Part shown: one piece after another, positions 1-8,567 of the stretch
Layout of the letters: each line of letters opens with the position of its first letter
Position numbering within the stretch: position 1 is the first letter of the stretch
Source: CAZHUM01 sp046484045
Lineage (GTDB): Archaea > Thermoplasmatota > Thermoplasmata > Halarchaeoplasmatales > Halarchaeoplasmataceae
DNA length: 64,000 nucleotides
NCBI GenBank assembly: GCA_046484045.1
Contig: JAWOBZ010000080.1
Span: 1 to 64,000 of the forward strand
Direction of reading: 5' to 3'
Made by a program: the position numbers and the translations under genes
Notes under the pieces: model-generated
The model's input: the letters and a program-made list of their open reading frames with translations, nothing else
Database searches by the model: none
What the model was told of the DNA's origin: nothing

Positions 1-25
1 TTTTAAGAAGTTAAAAATCGGAGAG

Positions 26-180
26 TGATGATTGAAAGTTGGTTCCGCAGAACCATGTGGTTGGTGAGGAAAATTTTGTGATGATTGCCTACATCATCAT
101 GCTGGAATGCTGATTTACAATGTCGAACATGGTAAATCCAAAATTTTCTACTCTTTTTTCACCAACCCTTTCAATCATCA
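26..180. repeat. Interrupted long inverted repeat (MITE-like or structured RNA)
   Basis: The outer arms are 26-38 and 168-180, a 13-bp perfect inverted repeat beginning TGATGATTGAAAG. After a 20-nt interruption in the left arm (39-58), pairing resumes at 59-67 with 159-167 and again at 70-78 with 139-147. Without the interruption the first 22 bp would be perfect. The interruption is itself a hairpin (GGTTC, loop CGCA, GAACC at 41-54). The centre holds two more hairpins, 80-98 (GATGAT/ATCATC) and 112-138 (GATTTAC...GTAAATC, loop CGA). There is no coding sequence. It may be a miniature transposon, an integrase-related site (xerA lies next to it) or a folded transcript. Confidence 0.6.
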
Positions 181-396
181 TTTCGTTTAACTCCCTTGTA
201 TGTGAATAACGATTTTCATATTATTCCATCACAGAGTGATAATGCGAAAGGGGGTTCGTTATTATATTTTTTATTTTGGTAGAGGGGGAAAGTGGTGTAG
301 GTGAAAATAGTGTAGGTGAACGTGGTGTGGGGGTAGGTCGGAGTGAAAGTGGAGTGAAAATATAATTGGAAGTAGAAGGAGGGGGCGACGGGCAGA
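181..396. other. Non-coding stretch with hairpin and G-rich tract
   Basis: No convincing gene is visible. An 8-bp perfect inverted repeat (AATAACGA at 205-212, TCGTTATT at 256-263) encloses a small hairpin ATCAC-AGA-GTGAT at 228-240. Positions 280-360 are G-rich on the + strand, with repeated GTGTAGGTGAA-like words. This reads as a C-rich pyrimidine tract in the transcript running off the 3' end of the minus-strand recombinase gene, so it may act as its terminator. Confidence 0.4.
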
Positions 397-1464
397 TCAT
401 CGTTCTATGGTGTCCAGGGGGCTTTGGATGTTCCTGAGGACTTTGTTGGAGACGTGGGTGTAGCGCTCCGTGGTCTTTGTTGATTTATGGCCTAGGAGTT
501 TTTGGATGTATCTGATGTTCACTCCGCTCTCTAAAAGGTGGGTGGCGAATGAGTGTCTTAAGGAGTGGATGCTGACGTCCTTTTTGATGTCGGCTTGTTT
601 GGCGGCTTTTTTGAAGACGACTTGAGCCGTCCTTCTAGTGATGTGGGTGCCGTCTTTCTGTCCGGGGAAGAGCCACGTCTTTGGTCTCATGGCCTTGATG
701 TAGATATCTAGGGTCTGGGCGGCCTTCTTCGACAGGACGGTGTAGCGGTCCTTTCTTCCTTTGGCTCCGCGGATATGGATCGAGTCTCTCTCGAAGTCCA
801 GGTCGTTCACCCTTAGATTTACCACTTCACTGACCCTCAGGCCCGCCGAATAGACCAGGGTGATGATCGCCCGGTGTTTGATGTTATCCAGAACTGAGAG
901 GATCCGTGAGATCTCCTCCTTTGTGAGGATCTCCGGTAGTTTCTGTGATTTCTTCGGCCTTTTGATGTTGCTGGGAAAATTGATCGGTGAGGCTTCGTCG
1001 TAGTAGAATTTTACCGCGCTGAGAGCCACGTTGAGGGTGGACGTGGAAACGTCCTTTTCAGCGGACAGGTATGAGAAATAGAGTGAGATGTCATCGCTGT
1101 TCGCGAAATCCGGGTTCTTGTTGATGAAGGTGAAGAAATCCTCCATGTAGTGCATATAGGTCTCGATGGTGTCGTCGCTGTACTTCCTGGATGCCATGAT
1201 GTTTCTAGCTTTGTTTAAAAATTCGGTGAAGTAAAGAGAGCGTTCTATTTTCAGGTCTTCATCTTTGAACGTTTCAACTATCGTTTCGACGACTTCCTGG
1301 TTCATGGGTAGTTCCCAGTATCTTTCCTCTGGATCCCACCTACTTCCGTCGATGGATTTGATCATGGAGTTGTAGGTGTCGTCGTTCTCGAAAGTGAGCT
1401 TGATACTATCGCCTTTTTCTATAGGGGCTGCTTCGACTAACATGCTTGATCGCTCATTGTCCAT
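397..1464 (-). CDS. xerA: XerA-like tyrosine recombinase with N-terminal HARP-like extension
   Basis: Site-specific recombinase of the archaeal XerA/phage-integrase family, probably resolving chromosome dimers at a dif-like site or integrating an element. Residues 80-165 form the SAM-like core-binding domain. The catalytic residues are visible: R210 (AGLRVSE), K235, H300-x-x-R303, H326 and nucleophile Y335. At 355 residues it is about 75 longer than a typical XerA. The extra N-terminus (about 20-68) contains a RWDPEERYWELP segment that resembles the HARP/SMARCAL1 DNA-annealing domain. A TATA-like box at 1474-1484 is too close to the ATG at 1464 for a normal leader, so the ATG at 1443 (MLVEAAP) may be the true start. 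Confidence in the family is high, in the extension moderate. Confidence 0.9.
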   Translation of the reverse strand: MDNERSSMLVEAAPIEKGDSIKLTFENDDTYNSMIKSIDGSRWDPEERYWELPMNQEVVETIVETFKDEDLKIERSLYFTEFLNKARNIMASRKYSDDTIETYMHYMEDFFTFINKNPDFANSDDISLYFSYLSAEKDVSTSTLNVALSAVKFYYDEASPINFPSNIKRPKKSQKLPEILTKEEISRILSVLDNIKHRAIITLVYSAGLRVSEVVNLRVNDLDFERDSIHIRGAKGRKDRYTVLSKKAAQTLDIYIKAMRPKTWLFPGQKDGTHITRRTAQVVFKKAAKQADIKKDVSIHSLRHSFATHLLESGVNIRYIQKLLGHKSTKTTERYTHVSNKVLRNIQSPLDTIER

Positions 1465-1473
1465 AGGGTCGAT

Positions 1474-1484
1474 GATATATAAAA
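1474..1484 (-). promoter_or_regulatory. TATA box of xerA
   Basis: ATTTTATATAT read on the minus strand. With the usual archaeal spacing of about 26 nt, transcription would start near 1452, inside the longest ORF and a few nt before the Met codon at 1443. This decides in favour of the shorter protein. Confidence 0.5.
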
Positions 1485-1587
1485 TGAAAATCGGGGGGTG
1501 GGTGAAATTGATTCTGTTCGATTTTCCGAAAAAATCTTTATATCGACTCGATACTTCTAACCGAAGATGATGATAGATAATCCAGAT

Positions 1588-1622
1588 GGATATTTAAACG
1601 ATACACGGGGATACACGGGAGG
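1588..1622 (+). promoter_or_regulatory. TATA-like box and Shine-Dalgarno for the glycosyltransferase gene
   Basis: GATATTTAAACG lies near 1588-1599, followed by a tandem GATACACGGG repeat and a strong GGGAGG Shine-Dalgarno at 1617-1622, 6 nt before the ATG at 1629. The earlier ATG at 1625 opens only a 4-codon frame (ATG GAT GAA TAG). Confidence 0.5.
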
Positions 1623-1628
1623 CGATGG

Positions 1629-4043
1629 ATGAATAGATGTTCTTTTGGTGAACGATGTGGTTCCATCTGGAGGCGTTTGAGCGGGTTACCCACCTCGAAG
1701 AAATTTGTTCTTATCGTGGTGGTCTGGGCGGTCGTCTTTTTACCCATGTCGGTGTACTACGCAGATCTTCATTCATCGACGCAGCTGGCATACTATCCCA
1801 TCGAAGCCGCACAGGTGGATACGACCCAGGGAGATTGGGGCGTGACCACCGAACCCGTGCCTTATGACAACGGTTCCGACGGCAGACTCTATTTGAACGT
1901 TTCCAGTGGTGAAAGAGTGACCTTCAGGTGGGCGGTGGATGATTACACGGCGATGGTCCACATCGGCAGGGTGAACGTGTATTATGAGAGTTCATGGGGT
2001 CAGAGCGGTAGAGTTAGATTGAGACCAGCTGAGGAAGGGGATGACAGCTTATGGGAGGGCGAAAAGGAGTTCAGTCAGGATGGGCAGATATCGTATTTCT
2101 ACAGGATGGACAAGGGAGATATCCCCAGGTTCGACAGGCGGGCTTCCGTGATCGCGGAGGGCGGTAATCTTTACGAGGACGTCAGGACGGGGCCGCCGCC
2201 GCTGATCAATTTCTTCTTCGTGATACCGCACGTGCTGGCACCCTCGGTAGAGATGGGGGGGTACTTTTTGTCGTTCTACCTTTACTTCTCCCTGTTTTTT
2301 CTGCTTGATGCCGTTCTTCTCTTTTATGCATTCGGCGAGTTGGGCAGGGGGAGGGCACTGCTGGCATCGCTCTTATTTTTACTCAATCCCATATCGCTTT
2401 ATTCCGTATTTCAGGACGAGGGGATAATAGCATTCAGCATAATCCTGTCTATCTATTTGATATCGAGAAATAGGAAAAAACTGGCTTCCGTGTTCATCGG
2501 TCTGGGTGTGATCACCAAGATATGGAGCGGCTTTTTGGTGCCCGTCCAGCTGTTTTACCGCGATGAGATAAAGAGTAAGGTGAGCTACGTACTTATTTCA
2601 GTTATCACCGCCGGCGGGGTTTTATCATTGTTCTATCTATTGTGGGGTCACAAGGTCCTCTGGTTCGTCAAGTTCTACGGTGGCGGGGCGTCGAAGAGCA
2701 CGCTCGGTGGGGTGTCCATATGGGCCAGGCTTGCTGAGTTCTCTTCCGTGTCCGGGTGGATGGTCAACTCGACTGTGGTGATCATATTCCTAGGTGTGCT
2801 GGAGCTTTTTATACTATACGTGTCCTATCGTAAAAGATTGGATGCGCTTGCAGTTTTCACCTGCACACTTTCCGTGTTTTTAATCTTCTATCCCAAGATA
2901 CACTGGGAGTACTATGTGATGCTGCTCCCTGCGCTTCTGTTCTATGTTGTCCGCGACAAGCGCTTCGCACACATCTTCGTTCTGGATATGATCTTTCTTT
3001 CTGTATCCAGGGGTGTGAGAAATCTTTCGAGTTATCCCGATACGGGTTTACTGGTGATATCTTTCTTGGCAACGGCGGCGGCTTCCGCACTACTGCTTTG
3101 GGGTGTTTATCTGATCCTTAGAGATAAGGACGTTCCGAAGTTCAGGTTTTTATATGACTCCCATATAGAGCGAGGTAAAGGAGAGAAACCCATGGACGGA
3201 TTGACATCTCATAAGAAGCTAATAGATAACGTAGACTGGAAATATCTGATAGTCCTGGATGCATGCAGATACGATTACTTCAAGAAATTCTGCGGGTTAA
3301 AGGGTGAGTTGAGGAAGGCGGGATCACCTGCATTTAAGGGCGAGGGGGCACCCACGTCGGTTTGGTACAGGAACGTTTTTACTGATAGATATGAGGACAT
3401 CGTCCATATCTCATCACATCCCAGGGTGAATTCCAACATGACGGTCGAAGGTTTCAATGGAGGAGAGCATTTTGGCAAGATATACGACCTATGGGACAGT
3501 GAATGGAACGACGAGATGGGCACGGTGCTTCCGGAGGATGTGTGCTGCAGGGCCAAAGAGATAATATCGGATAATCCGGAGAAAAGATTCATACTCCACT
3601 TCATGCAGCCGCACACTCCATATCTGTCGCTGGGTCCGCCTTCGACGAAGAAGAAGAGAGAGCCTGAATCCAGAGAATCTCTGTCCAGGAAACTGAGGAA
3701 CAAAGTGGTCGCATTGGCCAGAAATCTGATAGGTGATATGACCGCGGTGAAGATGATGGCCTTACTGGGGCTGCCTCCACTCAGTCCCATGGACGATGCA
3801 CTTAGGAAGGTGGGCGAGGACGGTGTAAAACGGGCCTACGGTGACAATCTAAAAAGGGCTCTGTACGGTATTAAGGGTCTGCTGCGAGAAACGGATATGG
3901 CTGACGACGGTAAAGTTATCATCACGGCGGACCACGGTGAACTGCTGGGCGAGGACGGTAGGTACGGTCACGAGTTCGAGGGTCGGAAGGAGCTGGTGGA
4001 AGTCCCGTGGTTCGAATTAGATGGAGCTGGTGAAGAAAGATGA
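1629..4043 (+). CDS. Membrane glycosyltransferase fused to sulfatase-like domain
   Basis: An 804-residue fusion. The first TM helix (about 25-45) is followed by an extracytoplasmic beta-rich segment (to about 190) and a multi-helix membrane region (about 200-505), like GT-C/GT87 (DUF2029) lipid-linked-sugar transferases. The C-terminal domain (about 530-804) belongs to the alkaline phosphatase/sulfatase superfamily: VLDACRYDYF near its start carries a metal-binding Asp, and the end has ITADHGE...GE.G..GH. The partners may act together on a cell-surface glycan or lipid, for example by adding or removing phosphoglycerol, phosphoethanolamine or sulfate groups. The next gene is a free-standing copy of the C-terminal domain and overlaps by 4 nt. 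Substrates are not predictable. Confidence 0.75.
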   Translation: MNRCSFGERCGSIWRRLSGLPTSKKFVLIVVVWAVVFLPMSVYYADLHSSTQLAYYPIEAAQVDTTQGDWGVTTEPVPYDNGSDGRLYLNVSSGERVTFRWAVDDYTAMVHIGRVNVYYESSWGQSGRVRLRPAEEGDDSLWEGEKEFSQDGQISYFYRMDKGDIPRFDRRASVIAEGGNLYEDVRTGPPPLINFFFVIPHVLAPSVEMGGYFLSFYLYFSLFFLLDAVLLFYAFGELGRGRALLASLLFLLNPISLYSVFQDEGIIAFSIILSIYLISRNRKKLASVFIGLGVITKIWSGFLVPVQLFYRDEIKSKVSYVLISVITAGGVLSLFYLLWGHKVLWFVKFYGGGASKSTLGGVSIWARLAEFSSVSGWMVNSTVVIIFLGVLELFILYVSYRKRLDALAVFTCTLSVFLIFYPKIHWEYYVMLLPALLFYVVRDKRFAHIFVLDMIFLSVSRGVRNLSSYPDTGLLVISFLATAAASALLLWGVYLILRDKDVPKFRFLYDSHIERGKGEKPMDGLTSHKKLIDNVDWKYLIVLDACRYDYFKKFCGLKGELRKAGSPAFKGEGAPTSVWYRNVFTDRYEDIVHISSHPRVNSNMTVEGFNGGEHFGKIYDLWDSEWNDEMGTVLPEDVCCRAKEIISDNPEKRFILHFMQPHTPYLSLGPPSTKKKREPESRESLSRKLRNKVVALARNLIGDMTAVKMMALLGLPPLSPMDDALRKVGEDGVKRAYGDNLKRALYGIKGLLRETDMADDGKVIITADHGELLGEDGRYGHEFEGRKELVEVPWFELDGAGEER

Positions 4044-4879
4044 TGGAACAGCGGGAATTGATAGAAAAAAGAGACTGGACCTTCCTGCTCGTGTTAGATG
4101 CCTGCCGGTTCGATTACTTCGAAAAGGTGAGCCCACTTTATCTAAAGGGGGATCTGAACAAGGTGGTCTCTTCTGCGGATTGTAAAAGGGGAGTGGCAAC
4201 GTCGGAGTGGGCGAGATCTACTTTCAAAGGGACTTACAAGGATATCATATACATCTCGACGACGCCGCATATCAATTCCATAACGGATGTCAACGGGTTC
4301 AAGGCGTCGGATCATTTTTATAAGATCGAGGACGTCTGGCTCAAGGGGTGGGACGACGATAAGGGAACCGTCCTGCCGGATGTGGTTAGCGAATATATTT
4401 TTGATGCCGTAGAGAGGTACCCGGACAAGAGGGTTATCGCTCACTATATGCAGCCCCACTTTCCCTATCTTTCTATAAAGAACCCGTCACTGCCCAAGCA
4501 GAAAAACCCGAAGGCACACGATAACTTCAAGAGAAATCTGAGGAACTTCATCGGATCCAGGGTCAGGAGGACATTGGGAGGGAAGAGGACCAGGAAACTG
4601 CTCAGGGTTCTCGGACTTCCGCCTATGACGCCCATGCACGAGGTGCTCAGGAGGGACGGTCATGATGCGCTTTGTAAGGCCTATGAAAAGAATGTGGAGG
4701 AAGTACTGGGATCCATCAAAAGGTTGAATTCTAATATGGGTACCGGGGTGAAAAACAGGGGGAAGACGGTGATCACCGCAGACCACGGAGAGTACTTGGG
4801 TGAGAACGGGTTCTACGGACACTCCTTCCTGCCATATCACGATGTATTGAACTCGGTGCCGTGGTTCATCGTAGAATAG
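4040..4879 (+). CDS. Stand-alone sulfatase/phosphatase-superfamily protein
   Basis: 279 residues, similar along their whole length to the C-terminal domain of the upstream fusion protein: VLDACRFDYFEKV near residue 20, a shared stretch ISTTPHINS, HYMQPHFPY, then ITADHGEYLGENGFYGHS near the end. It is therefore a tandem domain duplicate. It lacks TM helices and a signal peptide, as does the homologous domain upstream. The start overlaps the previous stop (ATGA); a second ATG three bases on is equally good. Translational coupling suggests the two work on the same substrate. Alkaline-phosphatase-superfamily metal enzymes hydrolyse or transfer phosphate, sulfate or phosphoalcohol esters. Which one applies here is unknown. 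Confidence 0.75.
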   Translation: MMEQRELIEKRDWTFLLVLDACRFDYFEKVSPLYLKGDLNKVVSSADCKRGVATSEWARSTFKGTYKDIIYISTTPHINSITDVNGFKASDHFYKIEDVWLKGWDDDKGTVLPDVVSEYIFDAVERYPDKRVIAHYMQPHFPYLSIKNPSLPKQKNPKAHDNFKRNLRNFIGSRVRRTLGGKRTRKLLRVLGLPPMTPMHEVLRRDGHDALCKAYEKNVEEVLGSIKRLNSNMGTGVKNRGKTVITADHGEYLGENGFYGHSFLPYHDVLNSVPWFIVE

Positions 4880-4901
4880 AACGAGCTTCGCTTCGATACG
4901 G

Positions 4902-5882
4902 TCATATTTTTTCTTTTGAGAAAAGGTAAATGAACCCGCCGAGGAGTGAACCTATTATACTCAGGAGCTGGACAAGGAAGGAAAGGGATACCGCCTGGGA
5001 GGCCGAGACGCCGACCGTGGCGAAGAAGAACATGTAGAGCGCTTCCCTTGCACCGAAGCCCCTTATGGATATGGGTAAGAAAAGTATCATGGAAGTCAGG
5101 GGTACGAAGATGAAGAAGTACTGGATCGGAACGTAGAAGTTCAGAGAGAGTGCCAGGATGTAGTTGGTGACGACCAAGATCGTGTGGAATATGAATGAGA
5201 TGATCAGGGAGAGGAGCAGGGCTTTCTTTTTATATCTGTACTCGAGGATCGACCTGTAGAGCTTGGTGAGTTTTTCTTTAATAGAGAATGGGTTGTGGGT
5301 GCCCAGTATGCGGTGTAGGAATCTCTCGAATTTATTCGCAGCGGTGGTGTTGAACATCAAAATGGTCCCGATGAGCACCGTTGGGAGTATCACTGCGAAG
5401 ATCAGTATCAGGATAACCTTGGGTAGATTCTGGAAGTAGATGATCGAAGATACGATGGTCAGGGAAAGCAGTGCTATCACACCGACGAACCTCTCCATGA
5501 AGACCGACGAGTAGGCTTCCACCTTTTTTTCCGCCCTCTTGGACATCTTGTGGGCTTTGATGACGTCCCCGCCTACGTTGGTGGGCAGGAACATGTTGAA
5601 GAAGTTGCCTATGTAGTACAGTTTCAGGACATCCAGGTAATCTACGTGGATTTTTTTGGCTTGGAGGAGTATCTGCCACTTCTTTGCACTGATGGCGATC
5701 CGGAAGACCCCTAGAAGAACGGTGATCATGAACAGGTATAGAATTACGCCTTTCAGCTGTGCCAGTATCTTGTAGGGTCCTGCGGAGTAGATGACGTAGA
5801 TTATCAGAGAGAGGCTCAATACGACCTTGATTGCTTGTTTTAACTTATCACTTATCTTCCGATCCATGCATTTACCGTGCAT
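4902..5882 (-). CDS. AglD/LPG-synthase-TM-type integral membrane protein
   Basis: 326 residues with about eight hydrophobic segments. The family signature is recognisable in the middle (YYIGNFFNMFLPTNVGGD near 88-105) and near the end (PISIRGFGAREAL). The family is the lysylphosphatidylglycerol-synthase transmembrane region (UPF0104/AglD type). Archaeal members sit beside glycosyltransferases and are thought to take part in dolichol-phosphate sugar handling or flipping. It converges on the sulfatase-like genes, in keeping with a surface-glycan region. Start: ATG at 5882, or ATG at 5867; a TATA-like TTTTAAAT near 5904 puts the transcript start close to 5880, so the shorter form is possible. 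Confidence 0.8.
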   Translation of the reverse strand: MHGKCMDRKISDKLKQAIKVVLSLSLIIYVIYSAGPYKILAQLKGVILYLFMITVLLGVFRIAISAKKWQILLQAKKIHVDYLDVLKLYYIGNFFNMFLPTNVGGDVIKAHKMSKRAEKKVEAYSSVFMERFVGVIALLSLTIVSSIIYFQNLPKVILILIFAVILPTVLIGTILMFNTTAANKFERFLHRILGTHNPFSIKEKLTKLYRSILEYRYKKKALLLSLIISFIFHTILVVTNYILALSLNFYVPIQYFFIFVPLTSMILFLPISIRGFGAREALYMFFFATVGVSASQAVSLSFLVQLLSIIGSLLGGFIYLFSKEKI

Positions 5883-5974
5883 GGTACGTGAGCGGATTAT
5901 TTAAAATTGGCTGTTTGCTATATATTTAGGGGCATAAGAAAAGGATAATTAACCCCGGGTTATATTGTTAAGAT

Positions 5975-6424
5975 ATGTACGTCAGCGTGATAGGGGGAGA
6001 CGCAGGCAGCTGCAGTGATATGGACTGCGAGTTCGCTCATGAACTGGGGCGGGGTATCGCAGAGTTGGGTGCCGTGCTCGTTTGCGGAGGCAGAGGCGGT
6101 GTCATGGAGGCGGCATGCAAAGGGGCCCAGGAACGTGGGGGTACCACCATAGGTATACTGCCGTCTTCCAGCAGAGAGGAGGGCAACGAGTACCTGGATC
6201 ACTCTATAGTCACCAACTTGGGTATGGTCAGGAACAGCCTGGTGGTTCTCAACGGAGATATCGTGGTGGCGGTGGACGGAGGCTACGGTACACTTTCGGA
6301 GATCGCTATGGCTACGAAATATCACAAAAAGATACTGGGTCTGGGGACCTGGGACGTGGACAGCGTCGAGTCATGCGTCGACGTGGATGAGATATTGGAC
6401 GAGCTGAAAAAATTCTTTGGATAG
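5975..6424 (+). CDS. LOG/TIGR00725-family nucleotide-binding protein
   Basis: 149 residues with a Rossmann-like fold. The motif CGGRGGVMEAACKGA (about 37-51) and the later GGYGTLSEIAMA (about 99-110) are diagnostic of the LOG/lysine-decarboxylase-like superfamily, in the TIGR00725 branch. Relatives cleave nucleoside 5'-monophosphates (phosphoribohydrolase) or bind molybdenum cofactor. The PGGxGTxxE catalytic motif appears as GGYGTLSE. The gene is single, between a divergent membrane protein and lonB. It may be a nucleotide phosphoribohydrolase or a cofactor carrier; the sequence does not decide. Confidence 0.8.
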   Translation: MYVSVIGGDAGSCSDMDCEFAHELGRGIAELGAVLVCGGRGGVMEAACKGAQERGGTTIGILPSSSREEGNEYLDHSIVTNLGMVRNSLVVLNGDIVVAVDGGYGTLSEIAMATKYHKKILGLGTWDVDSVESCVDVDEILDELKKFFG

Positions 6425-6494
6425 GTGATAATATGGCTGGGGTCATAAGTTCACTGTTGGTAATAAACCAAAAGTTTATTTAGCTGAGAGTTCA
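6425..6494 (+). promoter_or_regulatory. lonB upstream region with inverted repeat
   Basis: A short palindromic word TTGGT-AATAA-ACCAA lies just before AAAGTTTATTTAG, a possible TATA-like element. It could be an operator for stress control of lonB, but the spacing of the TATA-like sequence to the ATG at 6495 is short, so the promoter assignment is weak. Confidence 0.3.
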
Positions 6495-8555
6495 ATGAAA
6501 AAGAGCCAACCGGTGCAGCAGATGGAAAAAAGAATAAAAAACAAAAAGAACAAAAGAACACATCATTCGGATGTGAAACCAGTGGGAGAGTGGATGGACC
6601 AGATCGATATCAACAGCACCAATGATATCCCGGTTCCCGACCTGATAGCAGATCAAGTCATAGGTCAGGACGAAGCGGTATCCGTTGTCAAGAAGGCGTC
6701 CAAGCAGCACAGGCACGTCATGCTCATAGGACCACCCGGAACGGGAAAGTCCATGTTGGCCCAGGCAATGATAGATTACCTGCCATCCAGTGAGATGGAG
6801 GACATCTTATGTTATCCGAACGATGAAGACGAGAACAAACCCAAGGTTAGGACGGTGCCTGCAGGCAAGGGAAAGGACATCATCCAATCCCACAGGAGGA
6901 GAGCTGTAAAGAAGGCACAGCAGAAGAATCAGGGCATGCTGATGATACTGGGTTTGATCATCGCATCCGCCATCATGTTATCCATATTCACCGGCAATTA
7001 CCTTATCGTTTTCTTCGGCGTGATCGCCGCAGCCATGCTGCTGATCGCGCTCAGAGCGGGCAGCATGAGCGGTATGGGTGGAGATAAAGACAGAGAGATA
7101 CCCAAGCTGCTACTTGGCAAGGAACCGGGAGATAAACCGCCCTTCGTGGATGCTACCGGAGCTCAGTCGGGTGCTCTACTCGGCGACGTTAAGCACGACC
7201 CGTTCCAGAGCGGCGGGCTGGAGACGCCGGCGCACCACCGGGTTGAGACCGGAGCGATACACAACGCACACAAAGGCGTTCTTTTCATCGACGAGATCAA
7301 CATGCTCAAGATGTCGTCCCAGCAGAGCTTGCTGACCGCCATGCAGGAGAAGAAATTCTCCATAACGGGACAGAGCGAGAGGAGCAGCGGAGCCATGGTG
7401 AAATCGGAACCGGTACCCACGGACTTCGTACTTGTGGCAGCCGGAAATCTCGACTCGATCTACGGGGCCAGGGACGAACAGGGGAGATCCATCGGCGGCA
7501 TGCATCCAGCCCTACGTTCCAGGATAAGGGGTTATGGATACGAAGTCTACGTTAACGATACTATGGACGACAACCACGAGAACAGGCTCAAGTTGATCAG
7601 GTTCATCGCCCAGGAGATAGACAAGGACAAGATGAAGATCCCGCATTTCAGCAAAGGTGCAATCGAGGAGGTCATCAGGGAGGCACAGAGGAGGGCTAAT
7701 AAGAGAGGAGAACTGACGCTCAGACTCAGGGAGTTGGGAGGACTGGTCAGGGTCGCTGGAGACCTGGCAGTGGAGAAGAGGCATAAACTCGCACTTGCAG
7801 ATGATGTCCTTGAAGCCAAGAAGATAGCGAAATCACTGGAGCAGCAGGTTGCCGACAGGTACATCAAGAAGAGGAAGGAGTACAGCACCTACCAGACCGA
7901 GGGAGAAACGGTAGGAGTGGTCAACGGGCTGGCCGCCCTAGGAGGAGACCAGGCCGGCATATCCGAGTACTCCGGTATCGTGCTGCCCATAGCGGCGGAA
8001 GTGACGCCCGCACTCTCTAGAGAAGAGGGTAAGGTGGTGGCCACGGGGAAACTCGGCTCTATAGCCAAAGAGGCGGTCCAGAACGTTTCCGCACTCGTTA
8101 AGAAATACACCGGCGAGGACATATCCAAGTACGACGTTCACATACAATTCATAGGTACCCAGGAAGGCGTGGAAGGCGACTCCGCTTCCATATCCGTGGC
8201 TACGGCTGTGATATCGGCGCTGGAAGGCATACCCATAGACCAGAAGACGGCCATGACCGGTTCATTGAGTGTTAGAGGACAGGTTCTACCGGTGGGGGCT
8301 GTGACCGCCAAGATAGAGGCGGCTGCCGAGAGCGGTATGAAGAGGGTCATAATACCCAGGACCAACATGAGGGATGTCGTGCTGGAGAGCAGGTACGAAG
8401 ATGTCGTAGAGGTCATACCGGTGGACAACCTCGGTGAGGTGCTGGATAACGCGCTGGTGGGCGAGCAGAAAGAAAGACTGTTGGACAAGCTCACTTCCTT
8501 GTTGAAGATAAAGAGCATACCCATACCGACGGGTGAAAAACCGAGCCCCCAGTAG
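6495..8555 (+). CDS. lonB: Archaeal LonB membrane-anchored ATP-dependent protease
   Basis: 686 residues. The AAA+ domain has Walker A GPPGTGKS (79-86) and Walker B VLFIDEIN (262-269). Two adjacent hydrophobic segments (about 147-187) are inserted between them, the hallmark of archaeal LonB, which sits on the inner face of the membrane. The C-terminal Lon protease domain has the Ser-Lys dyad S563 (EGDSAS) and K606 (VTAKIEAA). It degrades damaged and regulatory proteins. It is followed 12 nt later by lhr on the same strand, with a Shine-Dalgarno in between. Length and motif order are normal for the family. Confidence 0.97.
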   Translation: MKKSQPVQQMEKRIKNKKNKRTHHSDVKPVGEWMDQIDINSTNDIPVPDLIADQVIGQDEAVSVVKKASKQHRHVMLIGPPGTGKSMLAQAMIDYLPSSEMEDILCYPNDEDENKPKVRTVPAGKGKDIIQSHRRRAVKKAQQKNQGMLMILGLIIASAIMLSIFTGNYLIVFFGVIAAAMLLIALRAGSMSGMGGDKDREIPKLLLGKEPGDKPPFVDATGAQSGALLGDVKHDPFQSGGLETPAHHRVETGAIHNAHKGVLFIDEINMLKMSSQQSLLTAMQEKKFSITGQSERSSGAMVKSEPVPTDFVLVAAGNLDSIYGARDEQGRSIGGMHPALRSRIRGYGYEVYVNDTMDDNHENRLKLIRFIAQEIDKDKMKIPHFSKGAIEEVIREAQRRANKRGELTLRLRELGGLVRVAGDLAVEKRHKLALADDVLEAKKIAKSLEQQVADRYIKKRKEYSTYQTEGETVGVVNGLAALGGDQAGISEYSGIVLPIAAEVTPALSREEGKVVATGKLGSIAKEAVQNVSALVKKYTGEDISKYDVHIQFIGTQEGVEGDSASISVATAVISALEGIPIDQKTAMTGSLSVRGQVLPVGAVTAKIEAAAESGMKRVIIPRTNMRDVVLESRYEDVVEVIPVDNLGEVLDNALVGEQKERLLDKLTSLLKIKSIPIPTGEKPSPQ

Positions 8556-8567
8556 AAGGGGATCAAC

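Noticed and set aside
3275..3790. Antisense frame of 171 codons in the sulfatase-like domain
   Set aside because: The + strand carries conserved alkaline-phosphatase-superfamily motifs over the same bases.
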